In this document: positions 23,725 to 34,998 of the stretch, in pieces
How positions within the stretch are numbered: position 1 is the first letter of the stretch
Layout: the number at the start of each line of letters is the position of its first letter
NCBI GenBank assembly: GCA_963402885.1
Contig: OY727094.1
Coordinates: 30,506,501 to 30,570,500 of the forward strand
Direction of reading: 5' to 3'
DNA: 64,000 nt
Origin: Antedon bifida
Taxonomy: Eukaryota; Echinodermata; Crinoidea; Comatulida; Antedonidae
The notes under the pieces: generated by a model
Databases searched by the model: none
The model's input: the letters and a program-made list of their open reading frames with translations, nothing else
What the model was told of the DNA's origin: nothing
Position numbers and translations under genes: made by a program

Positions 23725-24708
23725 AAGTTGTGTGTTTTGGACTGACTACCATGAATGCGATTGTCTTTTGTCTGACGTAATTAATAATATCATGAAGTAT
23801 TAATTATTTAATTGAGTAATTATTATTAATTACTCCATGATATTATCCTTCCAATACAGCTTACCGTGTAGGCTCTTTTCCTTCTTGTCAATGAAAGTTT
23901 TTACAAAACTTGAAATTCTAATTTCAATTTTTCAAAAATAAAAAAAATGTAGCTGTCTACATAAATTGATGGATGTTATAAACTGGATTTTAATATTTAA
24001 ATTTGAGGTTCAATTTGTAGGTGAATATTACTCTATTGTTTTATTGATAGACAGACATTATTATTGTCAATTTGGTGAGCTACTTTGTACTACAGTATTA
24101 CCTTAAAATATCCTTTGTTTCTGTTTAAAGCATTATGGACAAAATCAATGACACCTTAGATACAAATATTTATTGTATGAACTATGTTTATATTTTGCTA
24201 TTTCTTGGTTTTACAACTCAATGATATATTTAATATTTAGTTGAAATTGTATTTTGATTTGTGCTACTAACCCTTTTCTCTTTTGTGGGTCGTGTCCCAC
24301 TAAAGTCATTATCTTCACACTATTTTATTCTAGTCTATTTATCTAATAGTATACAGATACTAATATTTATTAAGATAGTATTATAAGGGTGGTATAAAAT
24401 ATAATACTGGTCATACCTATCGATTTGAGTTGCGCTTGTGTCCCTGCGTTGCGTGCTAGTGGGAACCAAGTAAAACTTATACCTAAATGTAACTAGTGGA
24501 AACCAAGCTTTAATAACATTATAATGTAACCGTTGTAGCTTATGGAACAAGCATTTCTTTTCCCCAACAATTTCCGTCCAAACAATGCTAAGCTATGATT
24601 TTGCAGAAATTGAAACAACCGAAATTTAAGGTACAGTATAAGGAAGTGCTATTAAATAAAGGAAATAAGGTTCTATATACTTCTTCATGTGATCATATCA
24701 CCACGGAA

Positions 24709-24718
24709 TTTCACTTTT
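24709..24718. promoter_or_regulatory. IRF-like motif, one base off, upstream of TLR-C
   Basis: TTTCACTTTT, the counterpart of the exact TTTCACTTTC at 15711 and 31699. About 100 bp upstream of the TLR-C start. Weak, motif only. Confidence 0.25.
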
Positions 24719-24814
24719 TTCCAATTATATTCATTGCATAGTGTATTTAACAGCTAGATGGCATTTTCTAGTCTACGGAATTATACTACTGCACAGGAAT
24801 TTTGCATCAAGAAG

Positions 24815-26719
24815 ATGTTGTATTGTCTGATATTAATGTTCGTTGTTCTGGAGACAGTGGAGAGCTTTACACCATTTGAAGAAGGAGATAAGTTAACGTG
24901 CTACAAATACTACCCCAATGGTACTTCCCCTGAAGATATAAGATGCCCTAAGAAATGCAACTGTGTGTTTTGTAAGACAGAAACGGACTTGTACTACAGT
25001 CATAACGTGTACTGCAACAGCAGTGAAATTACATCCATTCCACCACAAGCTACTGTTCCAACTGATGCTAAGTATTACATCTTGTCAAACAATCTTATTT
25101 CATCATTGGATAACAATTCTTTTAAAGGATTAACATTTCTACACACTTTAAATCTTATTTCCAACAACTTGAAGTACAACACCATTGGTATTGATGCATT
25201 TCGTGGCTTGCATAATTTGAAATTTTTAGGTATGGATAAAAACAGTTATTTGGGTAAACTCTTGCCTTGGTTTGATGATCTCGTATCTTTAGAAGTGCTG
25301 CATTTACCACATTGTGGACTTACCACAGTACATCCTAAGGTATTTAATCATTGCAAAAAACTAATAAAAATTGACCTTAATACAAATGCGATAGAAACTA
25401 TCCTCACCGGCGCATTTCAGAATTTACCAGATCTTAAATATTTATATCTAGATCACAATAAAATTACCAGTATTCAACCACAAGCATTTAAAGGTTTATT
25501 GCAATTACAACGAATGTCTCTAGATAACAACCTGCTGACTACAATCGAAGAAGATGTTGGACTCCAAAATCTGACTCAATTACAATTTCTCAATGTGGCG
25601 TACAATAAATTTAGCTGTGACTGCAATTTAGTGTGGTTTAGAAAATGGATTGGGACTACGAATGTTACTATAGGAGACATCAACAACCGTACAAATTGTA
25701 GCACACCATATCATAGTAAAAGATACAACAAAAAAATATTGGATTTTGATCCTGATAAACTACACTGCAGCAAGTTTGATAAAATCGTAAGATTTACAAT
25801 TCCTTCTGCTTCAGCTCTGCTTGCTATTACAATAGGTTGCATACTTCTTTACCGATACAGATTTCATTTAAGGTGAGATTAGTGAATTGTCTTTTATCTG
25901 TTTTTAAAAATGGATTTTATAAATAAAATGGAAATGTTATCTGTTATATTTTAGCAAATGTTCACATTTATCCACACATTGCTAGTCGATTTTTAAATAG
26001 GTATATATGTATTATATATATATGGACATAATTAAACTTCAAATCTTAAAAAACACATTTATTTCATTGAAGGTTAGGTATATATATATATTATATATAT
26101 GGACATAATTAAACTTCAAATCTTAAAAAACACATTTATTTCATTGAAAACACATTTATTTCATTGAAGGTACTGGAATCAACGACGACGCCTTCGCAAA
26201 CAATACCAGCGAATTTGCAACCAAGGGCCTCCTCCTATCAACGGAGAAAACATTCGGTATGACGTGTTTGTCTGTTACAACAGCAACGACCAACAATGGG
26301 TTCTGAAAACCTTACAGCCATCGTTGGAGATGCAGCGGAATTTTAAACTATGCGTCGACTATCGAGATTTTATTCCAGGAGAAGCCATTGCTACGAACAT
26401 TGCAAATGCCGTTAAATTTAGTCGCAAGGTTTTGTTAGTTGTCTCCAAACATTTTGCCAAAAGTGAGTGGTGCAACTTCGAGCTAGAGATGGCGCGCATG
26501 CGTATGTTCGACAGCCATGAAGATATATTGGTCGTGGTACTAATTGAGAAGGTGTCACCCAAAGACATGCCGATACTCCTACACAAGATATTGACCACTA
26601 CAACTTATATCGAATGGGAAGAACATCCGGAGAGACAAGCATTGTTCTGGGCCAAGCTTGAAACAGCTCTTTTGTCACCTAACTGTCCAAAGGATAGGCT
26701 TCTTGCTGGTAACCCTTAG
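24815..26719 (+). CDS. TLR-C: short Toll-like receptor
   Basis: Exons 24815-25872 and 26170-26719, 535 aa. I use the ATG at 24815 (MLYCLILMFVVLETVES), which aligns with the other family starts after AAGAAG; an in-frame ATG-less extension to 24758 is upstream sequence. Signal peptide, LRRNT (CPKKCNC), seven to eight LRRs, LRRCT (FSCDCNLVWFRKW), membrane segment (SALLAITIGCILLYRYRF) and complete TIR (YDVFVCYNS, RDFIPG, SEWCNFELEMA, ALFWAKL). This is the intact version of the gene that is broken at 15815 and 31805. The intron contains a duplicated AT-rich segment near the acceptor. The TIR exon is nearly identical to that of TLR-B. Confidence 0.94.
26001..26169. repeat. Direct duplication in the TLR-C intron
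   Basis: Two copies of about 70 bp (from about 26001 and 26078), each with (TA)n, GGACATAATTAAACTTC and ACACATTTATTTCATTGAA, then a third short copy of the last phrase up to the TIR exon acceptor. Acceptor-like context is thereby repeated. The upstream copies would lead into stop codons if used. Confidence 0.8.
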
Positions 26720-27491
26720 AAACAATATGGACACAAAGCTACTTTTTCATATGTTGTATTTTTGTAGAGTTATAATTGTAGTTTGAAGTTTAGCCTGAAA
26801 GCGTAGATCTTAGTTGGAGAAAGAATGTACAGTAATATTTAAATTGTGCACACTGATGTCTTATTAATACATTTACATTATAAACTTTTTTGTATAAACG
26901 TCGTGATATTTAACTTTGAAATTACGTAATTTACGCATTTGCTTTTAAGTTATGCCTAATTACTATTTCATATACTGTACCTTTTCCGGCATACTTCTTA
27001 TTGTTTGTGTTAGTTGTTAGTTGTAAATAAAATAAATGTCACTTCGTTGTGTAGGCCTACCGTACTTTCATGACGCTCGCGAATTTGTTATTTGAAGCCT
27101 TTTTAGGACATAAAGGCTTTCATTTGATAATAAAGAGATATGTAAACTATTATCAAGTAGATTTGTTACTTTAATGTAAACAATAGAGTAAAATACAGTT
27201 TTTATTTTCTAGTTTTAGTTTCTGCTTCTTTGTTCTGCTACTAATACACTAAGCAATACACAAGGAACAAGTCTTTATTTCTCTCACATTTTCCAAATAG
27301 GATGCTAAAACGCTAATGGTGCTGAAGACAAGGTGAAATTGGTATTATTATTATACGGAAGTGATAAATAAAGCAAATATAGTTTTGTTTCCACACCTGA
27401 ATTTACTGTTTTCCTATTTTACAACGAATGATTTGGTTTTCTAATCTTTGAATTCCCACTGCAATAATTTTGCATTGTTAATAAGAAGAAG
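26720..27491 (+). other. TLR-C to TLR-D spacer
   Basis: No coding exon seen. Similar to 20079-20842. Poly(A) signal candidates occur near 27028-27034. The last 80 bp resemble the 5' module of TLR-A (TTTTCTAATCTTTGAATTCC). Confidence 0.55.
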
Positions 27492-29300
27492 ATGTTGCGT
27501 TGTTTGATAATAATTGTCCTTGGTTTTGAGACAGTGTACAGCGGTACGTCATTTGGGGATAATTTAACGTGCTACAATTACGATCCTAATCCTAATGGTA
27601 CTCCAGCAGATATTAGATGCCCCGAGAAATGTAACTGTTCGTTATATTGTAAAACAGAAACGGAAGACTATTACAATCACAACGTGAATTGTTCATACAA
27701 TCAAATGACATCGCTTCCATCACAAGATACAATTCCAACTGATGTCGTGTTTTACACAATGTCATACAATCGTATTTCATCGTTGGAGAACAATTCTTTT
27801 AAAGGATTAATATTTCTACGCACTTTGAATCTTATTTTCAACAACTTGAAGTACAACACCATTGGTATTAATGCATTTCGTGGCTTGTATAATTTGAGAT
27901 TTTTAAGTATGGATAAAAACGATTATTTGGGTAAACTCCTGCCTTGGTTTGACGATCTCGTGTCTTTAGAAATGCTGTTTCTACCGCAATGTGGATTAAC
28001 CACAATACATCCTAATGTATTTAATTACTGCAAAAACCTAATAAAAGTTGATCTTACAAGAAACTCCATAAAATATATTCAGTCCGGAACTTTCCAGAAT
28101 TTATCAGATCTTAAATATTTATATCTAAACAACAATAAGATTACCAGTATAGCACCACAAGCATTTAAAGGGTCATCCCAATTACAACGAATGTCTATAA
28201 ATGACAACCTCCTCTCTACAATCACTGAGGATGTTGGACTTCAAAATCTGACTCAATTAAAGATTCTAAATGTTGCGTACAATACATTCATGTGTGACTG
28301 TGATTTAATGTGGTTTATAAAATGGATTGGGACAACGAATGTTACAATTGATCAGCCCAGCCATACAGGATGTAGACAATTTCCAGATAGTAAAGAATAC
28401 AAGAAAATACTGGATTTTGATCCCAATAAACTACACTGCAGCAAGTTGGATAGAATCTTAAGAATTACAATTCCTTCTGCTTCAGCTGTGCTTGGTATCA
28501 CAATATGCTGTGTGCTTCTTTACCGTTACAGATTTCATTTAAGGTGAGATTAATGAATTATTTTTTACCTGTTTAAAAAAATGTATTTTATGAGAAAAAA
28601 AAATCAACGAATTACTAAAGGAATCGGTTATATTTTAATAGATGTTCAAGTTTATCCACAATTTGCTCAATAGGTATAATCTAAGAGATAATAAAACTGA
28701 CGCTCACATTTTGTAAATCATTAACAAATCATACATATATTTCAATGAAGGTACTGGAATCAACGACGACGCCTTCGCAAACAATACCAGCGAATTTGCA
28801 ACCAAGGACCTCCTCCCATCAACGGAGAAGACATTCGGTATGACGTTTTTGTCTGTTACAACAGCAAAGACATACAATGGGTCCTAGATGTTTTACAGCC
28901 ATCGTTGGAGGTGGAGCGAAATTTCAAATTATGCGTTGACTATCGTGACTTTCTCCCAGGAGAAGCAATCGTTACAAACATTGCAAACGCTGTTAAATTC
29001 AGTCGTAAGGTTTTGTTAGTTGTCTCCAAACATTTTGCCAAAAGTGAGTGGTGCAACTTCGAACTAGAGATGGCGCGCATGCGTATGTTCGACAAGCATG
29101 AAGATATCTTGGTCGTTGTACTAATTGAGAAGGTGTCACCCAAAGACATGCCGATACTATTACACAAGATATTGACGAAGAAAACGTATATAGAATGGGA
29201 AGAAAATCCAGAGAGACAAGCATTGTTCTGGGCCAAGCTTGAAACAGCTCTTTTATCGCCTAACTGTCCAAAGGATAGGCTTCTTGGTGGTATCCCCTAA
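27492..29300 (+). CDS. TLR-D: short Toll-like receptor
   Basis: Exons 27492-28543 and 28751-29300, phase-2 intron, 533 aa. Signal peptide (MLRCLIIIVLGFETVYS), LRRNT (CPEKCNC), seven to eight LRRs, LRRCT (FMCDCDLMWFIKW), membrane segment (SAVLGITICCVLLYRYRF) and complete TIR with YDVFVCYNS, box 2 RDFLPG, SEWCNFELEMA and box 3 ALFWAKL. TIR details (LDVLQPSLEVERN, TKKTYIEW) pair it with TLR-E rather than with its upstream neighbour TLR-C, while the ectodomain start also resembles TLR-A and TLR-E. It begins after AAGAAGAAG, as in other members. Confidence 0.94.
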
Positions 29301-29344
29301 AGAAAAAATAATTATTAAAAAAGACTACATTTCATACATTTTAG

Positions 29345-29486
29345 TGTTGTCGCGTGCAAACGCCACTCTACAGCTCACTATGTCGGTTGGGCAGTCGGTC
29401 GGTCGGTTGGTCGGTCGTTGGTCGGTCGGTTGGTCGGTAAACACAAACTCAAATTTGCACACGCGACTGCAGCCATGTATATAGCC
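29345..29486 (+). repeat. Dispersed repeat with GGTCGGTT tract, copy 1
   Basis: GTCGCGTGCAAACGCC, CTCTACAGCTCACTATGTCG, a run of (GGTCGGT/TGGTCGGT) at about 29383-29438, then CACGCGACTGCAGCCATGTA. The same arrangement lies at 33965-34105, and a reverse copy lacking the long run is in a PRPF8 intron at 59372-59455. It is therefore a dispersed element of unknown class; the GGTCGGT run is an expansion inside it. Confidence 0.7.
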
Positions 29487-30049
29487 TTGTTAGTTTAGAG
29501 ATAGAAATTGTTGACACTGATGCGTTATTAACACGGTGATATGTTACGTATTAGGTTTTTAAAATGTATTATTATAAAAAACATTCTGTAAAAAGTCCCA
29601 GCCATAACAAACATTGAATTTACCATGTAGGCCTAGTTTTGAGACGCTCACGAATGTGTTGTTGTGTTTGATCTTAAAATTGTCAAGAGAAGGCAATCAT
29701 GTATTTAAGGGCACGTCAGAATTAGGTATCATATGCGGGATAAAATTACAAACAATACTCCATTTTGAACCAAGTATAAAAGTAAGTTGCATAATTGTTT
29801 GTGAACTTTTTCTACCCTTAAGGCGGAAATAAGGGAGGTACAATACAAACTGAGATACATTGTAAATTGTTTAATAGGGACGGGAAATAGTAATACTTGT
29901 TGCTGCATTGGTAGGCTAGGTTCTAAACTGAATTAGTAAAAAGATAAATATGTTGACACATATGGCGCTTCATACGTATAAAACCTGTGTTCCGTATTTT
30001 CAGACAAAAATCGAAACGCCGACTGCCTGGTGAACTAAGATAACCTTAG
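29487..30049. other. TLR-D 3' flank, no gene seen
   Basis: Similar to 34106-34625 after TLR-E (shared AAAAAGTCCCAGCCATAAC, ACATATGGCGCTTCATACG). No recognisable coding or RNA gene. Confidence 0.5.
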
Positions 30050-31001
30050 AAACAATAAGAAGAAACAAAGTTTCTGACTGCCATGAAGGCGACTGTCTTG
30101 GATCTGACCTAATTAATATTATCTTCTCAATACATGCTTACCGTGTAGGATATTTTCCTTTTTGTCAATGAAAGTTTATACAAACCTTGACATTCTAATT
30201 TCAATGTCATCCAAAAAAAATAAATAATGTAGCTGTCCACAGAAATGGGTGGGGATTATAAACTGGATGTTTAGATTTAAGTTTAAGTTCAATTCGTAGG
30301 TGACTTAGTAAGTTTTAGTGTGCAAATCAATTACACTTCAAATACAAACAATTATTGTATGAACTATATTTATATTTTATTATTTCTTGGTTTTACAACT
30401 GAAATATATATTAATATTTAGTTGAAATTTTATTTTGATTTGTGCTACTAACTTTTTTCTCTTTTGCGGGTCGTGTCCCACTAAAGTCACCTTCACACTA
30501 TTTTCCTCGCAGCGGTAGTCATGTGATGCAGTTTCAACCAATCACGTTCACGTATTTACATAGGCTATGTAATATATATATATATATTTTTAAGATAGTA
30601 TTAGGGTGGTATAAAATATAATACTGGTCATACCTATCGATTTCCATGGATGGGTGGTGTGTGCAAAATGCTAACACTGTACAATATTTTACACAGTATT
30701 GAAACACGTTATAAATTTAAATAACTATATTGTGTGATGGATATAAATATTTAAACAATATAGTTTATTTTCGTGTATATGTATCATTTTCCTTCAGTAA
30801 TCATCTCATTCTCTATGCCTAAATAAAATGTTGCTATTTTAATAGGTTCCTTTAATTATTTAAAAATAGATCAAGTCATAAAGTTTTTAAACCGAACGTT
30901 ATATAGTATCATGTGTCAGAGACCCAAAAAAACACACCAATTTCAAAGCAAAGCGATGCGTGTTGAATCCGCGGTTACATTTTTGTCTAATTTTTACTTT
31001 A
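30050..31001 (+). repeat. Third copy of the UPB1 3' flank (copy gamma)
   Basis: Follows 14345-15155 and 23740-24425 with gaps (for example ACTGTACAATATTTTA, TATTGTGTGATGGATATAA). No UPB1 coding exon remains. A 70-bp insert near 30510-30585 ends in a TA run. Confidence 0.8.
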
Positions 31002-31471
31002 GGCTTGGTTCCTACTTGGTCGCAACACAATGACGTTAGCGCAACACTAATTTGACCAATCACAAGCGATAGATTATCCAAACTGTTACTTGTGATTGGT
31101 CAACTCGCTTGCGTTGCGTCTACTTCCGTGCTTTAAGTCTTAAGTTTGGTTCCCACTAGGATGTAACGCAAGGACGTAAACGCAACGTAAGCGAGTTGAC
31201 CAATGACAGGCGATAGATTATCCAAACTGTTACTTGTGATTGGTCAACTCGCTTGCATTGCGTCTACTTCCTTGCTTTAAGTCTTAAGTTTGGTTCCCAC
31301 TAGTACGCAACGTAATGCTTGGTTCCCACTAGAGAGGCAAAACCAGGACGTAACGCAACGTAAGTGAGTTGACCAATCACAAGCGATGGATTATTCGAAC
31401 TGTCGCAAGTCATTGGTCAACTCGCTTACATTGCGTCTACGCCCTTGCGTTGCGTGCTAGTGGGAACCAAG
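31002..31471. mobile_element. Palindromic MITE family 2, several nested copies
   Basis: At least three partly overlapping copies of the palindrome seen at 15156-15447: GGCTTGGTTCCTACTTGG at the left, TGCTAGTGGGAACCAAG at the right, and repeated ACTCGCTTGCGTTGCGTC with its inverted ACGTAAGCGAGTTGACCAAT forms. It looks like insertion of one copy into another. Confidence 0.75.
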
Positions 31472-31698
31472 TAAAATTATACCTAAATGTAACTAGTGGA
31501 ATCCAAGCTTTAATAACATTATAATGTAACCTTTGTAGCATATGGAACAATCATTTCTTTTCCCAACAATTTCCTTCCAAACAATGCTAAGCTATGATTT
31601 TGCAGAAACCGAAATTTAAGGTACAGTATAAGGAAGTGCTATTAAATAAAGGAAACAAGGTTCGATATGTTTCTTCATGTGATCATATCATCACGGAA

Positions 31699-31708
31699 TT
31701 TCACTTTC
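31699..31708. promoter_or_regulatory. IRF-type motif TTTCACTTTC (copy gamma)
   Basis: Exact duplicate of the site at 15711, in the same position relative to the pseudogene fragment. Motif only. Confidence 0.3.
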
Positions 31709-31804
31709 TTTCAATTATATGCCTTGTATAGTGTATTTAACAGCTAGATGGCATTTTCTAGTCTACGAAATTCTACTACTGTACAAGAATTTTGCATCAA
31801 GAAG

Positions 31805-31962
31805 ATTGTTGTGTTGTCTGATATTAATGTTCGTTGTTCTGGAGACAGTGGAGAGCTTTACACCATTTGAAAAAAGGAGATACGTTAAAGTGCTACAAAT
31901 ACTACCCCAATGGTACTTCCCCTGAAGATATAAGATGTCCTAAGAAATGAAACTGTGTTTAT
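31805..31962 (+). pseudogene. TLR N-terminal fragment, broken (copy gamma)
   Basis: Counterpart of 15815-15970: the same start-codon lesion (GATTGTTGTG) and the same TGA for cysteine after CCTAAGAAA. In addition the frame is shifted after ACACCATTTGAA (FEKRRYVKVLQ). Ends at the same breakpoint before TACTAGCGTCTGTTATAGC. Confidence 0.85.
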
Positions 31963-32162
31963 TTCATTACTAGCGTCTGTTATAGCATAGCGTATTATGC
32001 TTCCTTATATGGCCAAATCTACAGAAATACATTTTTTGGGCCTAAATTGTCAAAACTATTTATACAGGAAGACAATTACGACCTTTCAGTTACTCAACAG
32101 TTTAATGAGATTTTCTAATCTATGAATTTCCACTGCAAGAATGTTGCATTGATAGGAAGAAG
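31963..32162 (+). promoter_or_regulatory. Shared 5' flanking module of TLR-E
   Basis: Aligns with 15971-16169 with a few indels (TAGCGTCTGTTATAGCA, GGCCAAATCTA, TTCAGTTACTCAACAGTTTA). Leads directly into the TLR-E start. Confidence 0.5.
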
Positions 32163-33919
32163 ATGTTGCGTTGTCTGATAGTAATTTTCCTTGGTTTTGA
32201 GACAGTGTACTGCGGTACGTCATTTGGGGATAATTTAACGTGCTACAATTACGATCCTAATGGCACTCCAGCAGATATTAGATGCCCCGAGAAATGTGAA
32301 TGTTTATATTGTAAAACAGAAACGGAATACTACTACAGTCACAACGTGGATTGTTCAGACAAACAAATGACATCGCTTCCACCACAAAATACAGTTCCAA
32401 CTGATGTTTGGTTTTACGTCTTGTCATACAATAGCATTTCATCGTTGGAGAACAATTCTTTCCAGGAATTAACATTTCTACAAACTTTAAATCTTATTTC
32501 CAACAACTTAAGGTACAACACCATTGATATTGATGCATTTCGTGGCTTGCAAAATTTGAGATTTTTACAGATGGATAAAAACAGTTATTTGTCTAAACTC
32601 CTGTCTTGGTTCGATGATCTCGTATCCTTAGAAATGCTGCATATACAAAATTGTGGATTAACCACAATATATCCTAAAGTATTTAATTATTGCAAAAAAA
32701 TAGTTAAAATTGACCTTAATACAAACGCGATAGATACTATCCTCACCGGCACATTTCAGAATTTACCAGATCTTAAATATTTATATCTGGACCACAATAA
32801 AATTACCAGCATACCACCACAAGCATTTAAAGGTTTATCGCAATTACAAGGAATGTCTATAAATGACAACCTGCTGACTACAATCACAGAGGATGTTGGA
32901 ATTCAAAATCTGACTCAATTACAGTTTCTAAACATCTCGTACAACAGATATCTGTGTAACTGTGATTTAGTGTGGTTTACAAAATGGATTGAGACAACGA
33001 ATGTAACAATTGAAGACATCAAGCATACAGAATGTAACCTATTTCGAGATAGTAAAGAATACAAGTACATACTGGAGTTTGACCCCGATAAGCTCCACTG
33101 CAGCAAGTTTGATAAAATCTTAAGAATTACAATTCCTTCTGCTTCAGCTTTGCTTGCTATTACAATATGTTGTGTGCTTCTTTACCGATACAGATTTCAT
33201 TTAAGGTGAGAATAATGAATTGTATTTATAAACCTCAAATCTAACGAAAGTCTTACAGGTTAAAAAAAGAAGTTATTTTATAAAAGTACCCACTTCTTGC
33301 GGATGTTAAAGTTTTATATTTTCCACAATTTGCTAAAATTGCTAAATATGTTTTTAAATTTGAATGAAGGTACTGGAATCAACAACGGCGCCTTCGCAAA
33401 CAATATAAGCGAATTTGTAACCAAGGACCTCCTCCTATCAACGGAGAAGACATTCGATATGACGTGTTTGTCTGTTACAACAGCAAAGACATACAATGGG
33501 TCCTTGATGTTTTACAGCCATCGTTGGAGGTGGAGCGAAATTTCAAATTATGCGTTGACTATCGTGACTTTCTCCCAGGAGAAGCAATCGTTACAAACAT
33601 TGCGAACGCTGTTAAATTCAGTCGTAAGGTTTTGTTAGTCGTCTCCAAACATTTTGCCAAAAGTGAGTGGTGCAACTTCGAACTAGAGATGGCGCGCGTG
33701 CGTATGTTCGAAAAGCATGAAGATATCTTGGTCGTTGTACTAATTGAGAAGGTGTCACCCAAAGACATGCCGATACTCTTGCACAAGATATTGACGAAGA
33801 AAACGTATATAGAATGGGAAGAACATCCAGAGAGACAAGCATTGTTCTGGGCCAAGCTTGAAACAGCTCTTTTATCGCCTAACTGTCCAAAGGATAGGCT
33901 TCTTGGTGGTATCCCCTAA
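32163..33919 (+). CDS. TLR-E: short Toll-like receptor
   Basis: Exons 32163-33205 and 33370-33919, phase-2 intron, 530 aa. Signal peptide (MLRCLIVIFLGFETVYC), LRRNT (CPEKCECLYC), seven to eight LRRs, LRRCT (YLCNCDLVWFTKW), membrane segment (SALLAITICCVLLYRYRF) and complete TIR (YDVFVCYNSKD, box 2 RDFLPG, SEWCNFELEMARV, ALFWAKL). It sits in the same duplicated context as TLR-A (broken fragment, 5' module, gene) and its ectodomain is close to TLR-A. Unlike TLR-A its TIR is complete and resembles that of TLR-D. Confidence 0.94.
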
Positions 33920-33964
33920 AGAAAAAATAATTATTAAAAAAGACTACATTTCATACATTTTAGT

Positions 33965-34105
33965 GTAGTCGCGTGCAAACGCCACTCTACAGCTCACTAT
34001 GTCGGTTGGGCGGTCGGTCGGTCGGTTGGTCGGTCGGTCGTTGGTCGGTAAACACAAACTCAAATTTGCGCACACGACTGCAGCCATGTATATAGCCTTG
34101 TTTGT
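33965..34105 (+). repeat. Dispersed repeat with GGTCGGTT tract, copy 2
   Basis: Same arrangement as 29345-29486; the GGTCGGT run is at about 34002-34050 and differs slightly in length. Confidence 0.7.
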
Positions 34106-34998
34106 TTAGAGATAGAAATTGTTGACACTGATGCGTTATTAACACGGTGATATGTTTTAAAATGTATTATTATAAAAAATATTCTGTAAAAAGTCCCAGC
34201 CATAACAAACATTGAATTTACCATATAGGCCTAGTTTTGAGACGTTCACGAATGTGTTGTTGTGTTCAATCTTAAAATTGTCAAGAGAAGGAAATCATGT
34301 ATTTAAGGGCACGTAAGAATTAGGTATCATATGCGGGATAAAATTACAAACAATACTCCATTTTGAACCAAGTATAAAAATAAGTTACATCATTGTTTTG
34401 TGAACTTTTTCGACCCTTAGTGTGGAAATAAGGGAGGTAAAATACCAACTGAGATATACTATAAATTTTGTATAGGGACGGGAAATAGTAATAATTGCTG
34501 CTGCATCGGTAGTCTAGGTTCTAGACTGAAATTAGATAAATATGTTGGCACATATGGCGCTTCATACGTATAAAACATAAGTTCGTATTTTCAGACAAAA
34601 ATCGAAACGCCGACTGCCTGGTGGACTAACATAAAAAAATACAATAAATACAGACTTATCGGTTGCAGGCAACATTCTTATAAATACAAAGATATAATGT
34701 GAAGTGTAAAAATGATTACAGCAGGCCTATAATCAGCTATGATGTTATCATTTTACTACTGATTTTCCCTGATAATAATTTTCTCCTTGAAAATTGTGAA
34801 ATTGTAAACTTCCCTATTGCAATCTTGATTGTGAAGTGATTCATGAACAATGTACACAAAACAACATTAACTCTATAAATTCCAACATTAACTTCCTTAT
34901 CGTGTATTCATCATCAGTTATTATTGTGTCATCATTATCAGTGTGTATGTTTTCTCGTGTATTACATTTTTTTCGTATGGTTACATGGTTATATGGTT
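34106..34998. other. TLR-E to TLR-F spacer
   Basis: The left two thirds resemble 29487-30040. The right third, up to TLR-F, has no counterpart in the other spacers and no recognised feature. Confidence 0.5.

Larger units (their letters stand above)
21253..24425 (+). repeat. Segmental duplication of the UPB1 3' part (copy beta)
   Basis: Corresponds to about 12054-14810: intron 11 end, exons 12-14, the satellite intron and the 3' flank up to CATACCTATCGATTT. It then jumps to the right end of a family 2 MITE (24426-24471) and continues like 15482-15815 into TLR-C. The copy has a small insertion near 21335-21355, other short indels, and an extra roughly 200 bp near 23840-24040 that also appears near 30130-30300. 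Confidence 0.9.

Noticed and set aside
24758..24814. N-terminal extension of TLR-C
   Set aside because: The extension lacks signal-peptide character, and the downstream ATG aligns with all other family members after AAGAAG.
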